9,552 nucleotides of DNA from Candidatus Faecousia faecipullorum. Its GTDB lineage: Bacteria > Bacillota > Clostridia > Oscillospirales > Oscillospiraceae. Below are positions 1-6,173 of the stretch, in pieces (position 1 is the stretch's first letter; every line of letters starts with the position of its first letter). A model generated the notes under the pieces. The model had not been told where the DNA came from. It did not search any database and worked only from the letters and a program-made list of their open reading frames with translations. Where the stretch lies: NCBI GenBank assembly GCA_018710805.1, contig DVJG01000224.1, positions 1 through 9,552 of the forward strand, read 5' to 3'. The position numbers and the translations under genes are program-made.

Positions 1-2
1 AC

Positions 3-989
3 GTCCTGGAAAATACCTGCCGCTGCATCCGGGACATGGGAGGCTTTCACAAGGTTTCTTTGGAGGAGACCTTGGAGCTTGCCCACCGTTTCAGTGACGA
101 GTATGCAGCCAGGCGCTTCGGAAAACTGGAAAGCCAGCGGGTGACCTATCTCTTCCGCCGCAATCTTCACGAACTGGACATGGTGGTGGAGGAACTTTGG
201 AAGGAGCTGAAGGATGCCCAGTTTGCGCCCCAGGGTTTTGAAGTGCATTTCGAAAGCGGCAAGGAGGATGCCCTTCCGTCCATCCCCATTCCCAACAGCG
301 CCATGGAGGCCATGCTCCGGGGATACATCGACCGTGTGGATACCTGGAAGACCCAGCAGGGGACCACTTACTTCCGGGTGGTGGACTATAAGACCGGGAA
401 AAAGAGTTTTGACTACTGCGATGTTTTTAATGGTGTTGGGCTTCAGATGCTTCTCTACCTCTTCGCCCTGAAGCACAGCGGAAGTGACCTGCTGGAGTAC
501 CCGGCCATTCCGGCGGGGGTCCTGTATTTCCCGGCCCGGGCGGATTATATCGGCGCCGACGGCCGTCTGACAGAGGAGGGAGCCCGAAAAAAACGCCAGA
601 GTGAATGGAAGCGAAAGGGGCTTCTGCTCAATGACCGCCAGGTCCTGGAAGCCATGGAGCCCAGTGAATCGGCGCAGCGGATTTATACCATGAAAAAGAA
701 CCGGGAAACCGGTGATTTAGAGCCGGAGGGGGAATTTGCCGACCGGGAACAGCTGCGCCTTCTGGAATCCTACGTTATGGATACGCTAAAGAGCCTGGTG
801 GAGGACATTGCCTCGGGCAATGTGGAGCCCAATCCCTACACCAGAGGCACATCCCACAATCCCTGTGCCTACTGTCCCTATGGTCCCATATGTCACCCGG
901 CATCGGTGCCGGAGCGGCGGGACTTTGCCAAAATGGATGCCCGGAAATTCTGGGAAGAAGTCGGAAAGAAGGTGGAGAAGCATGGCTGA
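3..989 (+). CDS. addB: AddB, C-terminal part (ATP-dependent helicase/deoxyribonuclease subunit B), 5' end outside the window
   Basis: This is the last 328 codons of AddB; the frame is open to the left edge, so the Met codon at 36 is internal. AddB pairs with AddA to unwind and resect double-strand breaks before RecA loading. Seen here is the PD-(D/E)XK nuclease core: GYIDRVD (Asp about 99 counted from Met36) followed by VVDYKTGKK (Asp about 117 and the catalytic Lys). Near the C-terminus is CAYCPYGPIC, a C-x2-C-x5-C triplet at about 277, 280 and 286. These match the last three ligands of the 4Fe-4S cluster that pins the AddB nuclease domain. The first ligand Cys is expected before the window begins. 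The nuclease appears intact. The stop codon overlaps the start of addA by 8 bp, consistent with an addBA operon and translational coupling. The family call is secure; the N-terminal helicase-like region cannot be judged. Confidence 0.94.
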   Translation, partial: VLENTCRCIRDMGGFHKVSLEETLELAHRFSDEYAARRFGKLESQRVTYLFRRNLHELDMVVEELWKELKDAQFAPQGFEVHFESGKEDALPSIPIPNSAMEAMLRGYIDRVDTWKTQQGTTYFRVVDYKTGKKSFDYCDVFNGVGLQMLLYLFALKHSGSDLLEYPAIPAGVLYFPARADYIGADGRLTEEGARKKRQSEWKRKGLLLNDRQVLEAMEPSESAQRIYTMKKNRETGDLEPEGEFADREQLRLLESYVMDTLKSLVEDIASGNVEPNPYTRGTSHNPCAYCPYGPICHPASVPERRDFAKMDARKFWEEVGKKVEKHG

Positions 990-3900
990 AACATTGACGC
1001 CCCAGCAGTCCCAGGCAGTTTATGACCGGGGCGGAAGAATCCTGATTTCCGCCGCTGCCGGTTCCGGAAAGACAAAGGTCCTGGTGGATCGGCTGCTTTC
1101 CTATCTGACGGACCCTGTGGACCCGGCCAATCTGGACGAATTTCTCATTATTACATACACCAATGCCGCTGCCGCCGAGCTCCGGGCCAAAATTGCCGCT
1201 AAGCTCACCCAGCGCATTGCCCAAGAGCCGGAAAAACGCCATCTGCAAAAGCAGATGCAGAGGCTCTTCCTCACAAAGATATCCACGGTCCACGGCTTCT
1301 GCGGCGACCTCATTCGGGAATATGCCTACCGCCTGGACGTGGCGGCGGATTTTCGGGTGGGAGACGAGAACGAATGCCGGGAGCTTCGGGAAACCTGCCT
1401 GAGGGACCTGCTGGATCGGGTTTACGGAGAGCTGGAGGGGGACGGGGAGCTTCGCCTGTTTCTTGACACCCAGGGCCTGGGCCGGGACGACCGGAAAGTC
1501 CCGGAGCTGATTGAAACCGTGTATAATAGCGCCATGTGTCACCAGGACCCCGAGGGCTGGCTGGATGGGTGCATTGCCGCCGCCGACACGGAGCAGATCA
1601 CCGATGCATCCCAGACCATTTGGGGAAAATTTCTCATGGATGACCTGAGGGACTTTTTGGGCTGCCAGATCAAGGCCCTGGGTGCTTGTGCAGAACAGGC
1701 GGCAAAAGGGGATATGGAAAATCTAGCTGCATATCTGGAAAAGATCCTCACCCAGCTGGCCTGTTTAAAAGAAGCGGAAACCTGGGACCAGGTGCGAGAA
1801 TACAGCGCCATCAACTATGGCAGAATTCCCGCAAAAGTGGCAGACGCCGACCTGAAAGAGCGGGTGCAGAAAGTCCGGGAAGCCTGCAAAAAGGGACTGG
1901 ATGCGAAACTCAAGCGTTTCTCCGACCCGTCGGAAGCGGTTCTGCAGGACATGACTGCCACGGCTGCCGGTGTGCGGAGCCTGGTGAAGCTTACGAAGGC
2001 CTTCGCCCGGGACTTTGCTTCCCTCAAGCGCAGCCGCCGAATCCTGGACTTTGGAGACCTGGAACATCGGACGTTGGACCTTCTACTGGGCAAACGGCGC
2101 ACGGGCCCTACGGCCCTTGCTGCCGAGGTGGGCCGCCGCTACCGGGAAATCATGGTGGACGAATACCAGGATTCCAACGGCGTTCAGGATGCCATATTTA
2201 TGGCTCTGACCCGGGAAAAGCAAAACTGCTTTTTAGTCGGCGACGTGAAGCAGTCTATCTACCGCTTCCGTCTGGCGGACCCGGGGATTTTTCTTCAAAA
2301 GTATCAGGAATATGTGCCTGCGGAGAACGCTGCTGAAAAACAGAGCAGAAAAGTGCTGCTCAGTCACAATTTCCGCTCGGGACCGGAGATTATCTCCGCA
2401 GTCAACGATGTATTCCGCGCCTGTATGCGCCCCAAGGTCGGAGGCCTTGCCTACGGGGACGAAGAAGCCCTGCGGGAGGGGATTCCGCGAGAGCGGCTTG
2501 CTGACCCTGCTGTGGAGCTTCATGTGCTGCAGTCCCAGGGCCATTCCTATGAGGAAGAGGCGTCGTTTGTGGCTGAGCGCATTCAGACCATGCTCCGGGA
2601 AGGCACCCTCATCCGCAAGGACAATACGCTTAAACCCGTGGAGCCGGACGACATTGTCATTCTTCTGCGGGCCACAACGAATACCGCCGTATATTACCAG
2701 CAGGCCCTGGAGGCCCGAGGCATTCGATGCACCTCCGGCGGTGGAACAAACCTGCTGGAAACCGAGGAAGTTGCCACAGCCCGGGCATTTTTGCAGACCA
2801 TCTGGAATCCCCGGCAGGATATCTCGCTGCTGGCGGCACTGATGAGCCCCGTTTTTGGCTTTACCGCGGACGATTTGGCGGCAATCCGAGGGGAACACCG
2901 GGACGGGTGCATTTACGACGCCCTTCTTCAAAGCGAGGACCCCAAAGCGGTGGCCTTCTGCCTGATGCTCTCGGACCTGCGCCGGGAGGCCAGGCAGAAC
3001 ACCCTGACGGCATTGCTGGAAAAATGCTTTGCCCTCACAAGAATGGACAGCATCTATGCCGCCGTGCCGGGAGGGGAGAACAGAAGCGCCAACCTGCAAG
3101 CCTTTTTCCAGCTTGCGGCGGATTTTGAAAAGGGAACGCTCCGGGACCTGAGCCAATTCCTGGAGCATCTGGACGGCTTGGCGCAGAAAGGCCTGATTCT
3201 CAACGGTTCCTCGGGGGCTGGGTGCGTCACCATTATGACCATTCACCGCTCCAAGGGCCTGGAATTTCCTGTGGTGTTCCTATGTAACCTTGCCAGACAG
3301 TTTAACCTCACGGACGTAAGAAACCAAATCCTCTGCGACCAGGACCTGGGCCTTGGCATGATTGTGGCGGACACGGAAAACCGTATCCGCTACCCATCCC
3401 TGGCGAAAAACGCCATTGCGGTGAAGCAGAGCCAGGAGACGGTATCTGAGGAACTGCGGGTATTGTATGTGGCTATGACCCGGGCCCGGGACCGCCTTAT
3501 TATGACCTACACCGACGGCCATAATGAAAACCGCCTCAAGGACATTGCCTGCCGTCTGGATGCAGACGGAGGAGAGCTTCTCTGCCGGGAGGCGAAGTGC
3601 CTGGGCGACTGGGTCCTCATCGCCGCTCTGGGCCGTATGGAGGCCGGGGAACTGCACGCCCTGGGAGACCGCCCGGGAGAGCTTGCCATTTCGGATTACC
3701 CTTGGAAAATCACTGTATCCCAGGGAAATGCGGACCAGGAGAAAAGCTCTGCCCTGGAAGAATCCGTTCCGCAGATACCGGAAAACGTGGCAAAAGACCT
3801 GGCTTCGGCGCTGCGCTTTCACTATCCCTACCTTGCCGCCACGGCTGCCCCATCCAAGCAGACCGCCACGGACCGGAAGGGACGGGTCAAAGACGCCGAA

Positions 3901-4482
3901 GCTGCCGAGGACGCCATGGAGCCCAGGCCGCCTGTGCGGTCCTGGCGGCATCCAGCCTTCCGCCAGGATGCCAAGGCTGGCAAAGCCTACGGAAGCGCCA
4001 TTCATGCCGCTCTCCAATACATCCGCTATGACCGCTGCGGCAGTGCTGAGGCAGTGTCCCGGGAGATGATCCGCCTTGTAGAAGAAGGCTATCTCACATC
4101 CGAACAAGGAGCGCTGGTACCCTGTGACAAACTGGCAAGGTTTTTTGCCACAGACCTGGGCACCAAACTCCGCACAGGCACGCCCTATCTCCGGGAGTTC
4201 AAATTTTCCATTCTGGACGACGGACATCATTATGGACATGGCTTGGAAGGGGAAAAAGTGCTCCTGCAAGGCGTGGTGGACTGCGCCCTCCTGGAAAATG
4301 ACGGCATCACCGTCATCGACTTTAAAACCGACCGTGTTACCGAGCAGACCATGGAAGCCGTCGCCCAACGCTACCGCCCTCAGGTTGAAACCTATGGAGA
4401 GGCCCTGAGCCGTATTTACGAAATGCCAATCAAGGAAAAATATCTGTATTTTTTCCATATGGACCGATTTGCAAAACTATAA
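982..4482 (+). CDS. addA: AddA, ATP-dependent helicase/nuclease subunit A (complete)
   Basis: AddA is the UvrD-like 3'-5' helicase and nuclease subunit of AddAB, acting in recombinational repair. The product is 1166 residues, near the usual 1200. Superfamily 1 motifs appear in order: Q-motif TPQQ (6-9), Walker A AAAGSGKT (24-31), Walker B DEYQD (393-397), GDVKQS (420-425), IHRSKGLEF (754-762) and LYVAMTRARDR (828-838). The C-terminal RecB-type nuclease shows GVVD (1097-1100), DFKTD (1113-1117) and Q1134-x3-Y1138, so both activities look intact. The ATG at 982 is chosen although the frame stays open back to 808. It overlaps the addB stop by 8 bp, follows a purine-rich GGTGGAG at 971-977, and places TPQQ at the usual distance from the N-terminus. 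The upstream extension lies inside addB coding sequence and is proline-rich shadow. A hairpin terminator begins 5 bp after the stop. Confidence 0.97.
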   Translation: MAETLTPQQSQAVYDRGGRILISAAAGSGKTKVLVDRLLSYLTDPVDPANLDEFLIITYTNAAAAELRAKIAAKLTQRIAQEPEKRHLQKQMQRLFLTKISTVHGFCGDLIREYAYRLDVAADFRVGDENECRELRETCLRDLLDRVYGELEGDGELRLFLDTQGLGRDDRKVPELIETVYNSAMCHQDPEGWLDGCIAAADTEQITDASQTIWGKFLMDDLRDFLGCQIKALGACAEQAAKGDMENLAAYLEKILTQLACLKEAETWDQVREYSAINYGRIPAKVADADLKERVQKVREACKKGLDAKLKRFSDPSEAVLQDMTATAAGVRSLVKLTKAFARDFASLKRSRRILDFGDLEHRTLDLLLGKRRTGPTALAAEVGRRYREIMVDEYQDSNGVQDAIFMALTREKQNCFLVGDVKQSIYRFRLADPGIFLQKYQEYVPAENAAEKQSRKVLLSHNFRSGPEIISAVNDVFRACMRPKVGGLAYGDEEALREGIPRERLADPAVELHVLQSQGHSYEEEASFVAERIQTMLREGTLIRKDNTLKPVEPDDIVILLRATTNTAVYYQQALEARGIRCTSGGGTNLLETEEVATARAFLQTIWNPRQDISLLAALMSPVFGFTADDLAAIRGEHRDGCIYDALLQSEDPKAVAFCLMLSDLRREARQNTLTALLEKCFALTRMDSIYAAVPGGENRSANLQAFFQLAADFEKGTLRDLSQFLEHLDGLAQKGLILNGSSGAGCVTIMTIHRSKGLEFPVVFLCNLARQFNLTDVRNQILCDQDLGLGMIVADTENRIRYPSLAKNAIAVKQSQETVSEELRVLYVAMTRARDRLIMTYTDGHNENRLKDIACRLDADGGELLCREAKCLGDWVLIAALGRMEAGELHALGDRPGELAISDYPWKITVSQGNADQEKSSALEESVPQIPENVAKDLASALRFHYPYLAATAAPSKQTATDRKGRVKDAEAAEDAMEPRPPVRSWRHPAFRQDAKAGKAYGSAIHAALQYIRYDRCGSAEAVSREMIRLVEEGYLTSEQGALVPCDKLARFFATDLGTKLRTGTPYLREFKFSILDDGHHYGHGLEGEKVLLQGVVDCALLENDGITVIDFKTDRVTEQTMEAVAQRYRPQVETYGEALSRIYEMPIKEKYLYFFHMDRFAKL

Positions 4483-4486
4483 ATCA

Positions 4487-4517
4487 CTGCGGGCCACCTC
4501 AAGAAGGTGGCCCGCAG
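4487..4517. terminator. Hairpin terminator shared by convergent addA and the small - strand ORF
   Basis: A perfect 13-bp stem (4487-4499 with 4505-4517, core GCGGGCCACCT/AGGTGGCCCGC) encloses a 5-nt loop. It starts 5 bp after the addA stop and lies 7 bp beyond the stop of the opposing small ORF. Neither side has a long uninterrupted U run: the + side has only CTGCTTT, and the - side reads GATTTATAGTTTTG. A bidirectional terminator is therefore the best reading, with termination probably better for the - strand. Confidence 0.8.
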
Positions 4518-4523
4518 ACTGCT

Positions 4524-4643
4524 TTAGCGGCTGCTCTTGGTGCTCTGGCTGTTCTGGGAAGTCTTGGTGTCCATACCCTCGTTGGTGGTTTCCATCTGCT
4601 TCTGGGTCTGGTTGCTATTCTGATTCTTGTTCTGGTAATTCAT
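4524..4643 (-). CDS. Small Asn/Gln-rich hydrophilic protein, 39 aa, unknown function
   Basis: I do not recognise a named family. Translation from the ATG at 4643 gives 39 residues, of which 7 are Asn, 7 Gln, 6 Ser and 6 Thr. It starts MNYQNKNQNSNQTQ and ends KSSR, with no hydrophobic core, no cysteine and no membrane segment. The start is chosen because GGAGG sits 7 nt upstream of this ATG. A longer reading frame reaching 4739 runs into spoVAE and lacks such a site. The ORF begins 58 bp after the spoVAE stop on the same strand, and I see no convincing promoter in that gap, so it is probably the last gene of the sigma-G-driven spoVAD-spoVAE transcript. The composition recalls gamma-type small acid-soluble spore proteins and other short N/Q-rich spore-former proteins, but there is no diagnostic motif. 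A role in the spore is inference from context. Confidence 0.68.
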   Translation of the reverse strand: MNYQNKNQNSNQTQKQMETTNEGMDTKTSQNSQSTKSSR

Positions 4644-4701
4644 GTTTCTTCCTCCAAATGTTTTCTTGCGGTATCGCCGCAGAAGTAGCTTACCCCGATT
4701 T

Positions 4702-5058
4702 TCAAGATTTATCCTTAGCCCGGAAAAGAAGTGCTGCAAGAAGTCCCGCGAAGATGGCCATGGTGATGCCGCCGGCGGCGGCTTTGAGACCTCCGGTAAA
4801 GATGCCGAGAAAACCGTCTGCTTCCACAGCCTCCCGAACGCCCTTCACCAGAGTATATCCAAATCCGGTCAAAGGCACGGTGGCTCCTGCCCCTGCAAAT
4901 TCTGCAAAAGGCTCATAAAGGCCTGCAGCCCCCAGAATCACGCCTGTAACCACATACCCCACCAGTATCCGGGCGGGAGTCAGCTTTGTCTTGTCCATAA
5001 GCACCTGACCAATGAGGCAGAGCAGTCCGCCTACCAAAAACGCTTTGACGTAATCCAT
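4702..5058 (-). CDS. spoVAE: Stage V sporulation protein AE (SpoVAE)
   Basis: SpoVAE is a small inner-membrane protein of the forespore SpoVA system, needed for dipicolinic acid uptake during sporulation and its release at germination. The product has 118 residues, the usual length. It shows the family hallmarks KAFLVGGLLCLIGQ (5-18), KLTPARI (25-31), EFAGAGATVPLTGFG (53-67) and GFLGIFTGG (82-90). Hydrophobic stretches at about 5-21, 30-48 and 82-112 look like membrane segments. The related SpoVAC has a longer N-terminal tail and lacks the LTPA element, so SpoVAE is the better call. Only one base separates the spoVAD stop from this ATG. The GGGAGG ribosome site lies inside the last codons of spoVAD, so translation is probably coupled. 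Confidence 0.95.
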   Translation of the reverse strand: MDYVKAFLVGGLLCLIGQVLMDKTKLTPARILVGYVVTGVILGAAGLYEPFAEFAGAGATVPLTGFGYTLVKGVREAVEADGFLGIFTGGLKAAAGGITMAIFAGLLAALLFRAKDKS

Positions 5059-5059
5059 A

Positions 5060-6076
5060 TTACTTTCCTCCCGTGATGCAAATTGCGTGGCACACCCCGG
5101 GAATGGGCATCCCCTGCTGGGTGGAAGTGGGAGACAGCATGGCTCCGGTGCCGCAGAACAGAATTTTTTTGAGCTTTCCCCGGTTGAGCTGGTCTAAATA
5201 GTACCCGCACAGCGCTATAGCACTGCATCCGCACCCGGACCCGCCTGCATGAACATCCTGCTTTGTGTTGTCAAATACCACAGTTCCGCAGTCCTCCAAT
5301 TTTCCGCCCAGAGAGACCCCGTCCTTCCGGGCCAGCTCCAAAAGCAGTTCTTTCCCTAACTGCCCCAAATCCCCGGTAATAATCCGGTCAAAATCCTCAG
5401 GTCCCACATGCAGATCCTCAAAATGCGCCCGTATGGTGGCATAAGCGGCAGGCACCATGGCGGCTCCCATATTATTGGAATCTTTTACTCCCAGGTCAGT
5501 TACCGTGCCGATGGTGCAGGAGGTGACCTTGGGTCCCTTTCCCTGACGTTCCACCAGGACCGCGCCGGAACCTGTGACCGTCCACTGAGAAGTGGGGGTC
5601 CGCTGTCCGCCGTAGCCCAGGGGAAAGCGGTACTGTCGCTCAGAGGCGGCGAAGTGGGAGGAGGTCATGGCGGCGACCCGGTCCTGAAAGCCGCCGCCCA
5701 CCGTCATGGAGGCAAGCAGCAGGCTTTCCGCCATGGTAGAGCAGGCCCCATAGAGTCCCAGGTGAGGAATACCAGCCCCCCGGAGAGAGAAGGATGAGCC
5801 CATACACTGGTTCAATAAATCGCCGGAGTATACAAGACCGATGTCCTGCAGTGCGATTCCTGCTTTTTCCGTGAGCTTCCGCAGCGCCAGCTTCTGCATT
5901 TGGTTTTCCGCCTGCTCCCAGGTTTTCTGACCAAAATAGGTATCCCGACATTTGATATCGAAGCAATGCCCCAAGGGCCCCTCAATTTCCCGCTTTCCTG
6001 CCACGCTTGCCCAGGCAGTGATGGTGATCCCCTCGGGCAGGGAAAAACTCTGCTTTCCCCGTTTGAAATTCGCCAT
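5060..6076 (-). CDS. spoVAD: Stage V sporulation protein AD (SpoVAD)
   Basis: SpoVAD is the thiolase-fold SpoVA component that binds dipicolinic acid on the forespore membrane. The 338-residue product carries family landmarks along its whole length: EGPLGH (32-37), SGDLLNQ (84-90), GACSTMAES (110-118, with the thiolase-position Cys112), TSSHFAASERQYRFP (138-152), VTGSGAV (167-173), ITGDLGQLG (233-241), AGGSGCGCSA (277-286) and GTGAMLSPTS (309-318). The ATG at 6076 is preferred over an in-frame GTG at 6085. The AGAAGG site (6085-6090) is 8 nt from the ATG, whereas it abuts or overlaps the GTG. It is the first gene after the sigma-G promoter and is coupled to spoVAE. The usual upstream partner spoVAC is not here; the next gene upstream is an unrelated membrane protease. 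Confidence 0.97.
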   Translation of the reverse strand: MANFKRGKQSFSLPEGITITAWASVAGKREIEGPLGHCFDIKCRDTYFGQKTWEQAENQMQKLALRKLTEKAGIALQDIGLVYSGDLLNQCMGSSFSLRGAGIPHLGLYGACSTMAESLLLASMTVGGGFQDRVAAMTSSHFAASERQYRFPLGYGGQRTPTSQWTVTGSGAVLVERQGKGPKVTSCTIGTVTDLGVKDSNNMGAAMVPAAYATIRAHFEDLHVGPEDFDRIITGDLGQLGKELLLELARKDGVSLGGKLEDCGTVVFDNTKQDVHAGGSGCGCSAIALCGYYLDQLNRGKLKKILFCGTGAMLSPTSTQQGMPIPGVCHAICITGGK

Positions 6077-6103
6077 AAAAAGCACCTTCTTACCCGTTTT
6101 TCC

Positions 6104-6133
6104 TAGTATGCGTCGAACACTTTCAAGTCATAC
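6104..6133 (-). promoter_or_regulatory. Sigma-G-type (forespore) promoter for spoVAD-spoVAE
   Basis: On the - strand, GTATG (6133-6129) is followed after exactly 18 bp by CATACTA (6110-6104). The known sigma-G consensus is a GHATR-like -35 and a CATnnTA -10 with about 18 bp between them, so every consensus position is satisfied. The expected start is near 6097, about 20 bp before the spoVAD ATG. The -35 directly follows the T run of the upstream terminator. Sigma-F, which recognises related sequences, cannot be excluded as a second user. Confidence 0.85.
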
Positions 6134-6162
6134 AAAAAGACCCGGCCAATAAAGGCCGGGTC
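6134..6162 (-). terminator. Intrinsic terminator of the blaI-like/M56 protease operon
   Basis: A 9-bp perfect stem (GACCCGGCC at 6139-6147 with GGCCGGGTC at 6154-6162) has a 6-nt loop. Read on the - strand it is followed at once by TTTTT (complement of 6134-6138). It begins 11 bp beyond the M56 gene stop. This is a textbook Rho-independent terminator that separates the regulatory operon from the sporulation unit. Confidence 0.93.
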
Positions 6163-6173
6163 CTGTCATGAAA

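Noticed and set aside
808..981. N-terminal extension of AddA to an upstream ATG
   Set aside because: The extra 58 residues are proline-rich translation of addB in another frame; the ATG at 982 has the better ribosome site and the expected distance to the TPQQ motif.
775..1542. 255-codon open frame on the - strand across the addB/addA junction
   Set aside because: It covers the AddB iron-sulfur motif and the AddA Walker A on the other strand; no domain or start signal is seen.
2233..3246. 337-codon open frame on the - strand inside addA
   Set aside because: It lies wholly opposite a well-supported AddA reading frame with intact motifs, has no family features or ribosome site, and such long antisense frames are usual in GC-rich coding DNA.
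3280..4458. 392-codon open frame on the - strand inside addA
   Set aside because: Antisense shadow of AddA; the translation shows no recognisable domain and it covers the conserved nuclease region.
4644..4701. Separate promoter or attenuator hairpin before the 39-aa ORF
   Set aside because: An imperfect stem around GCGGCGATACCGC exists, but it has no U tract, and no sigma-A or sigma-G elements with proper spacing were found.
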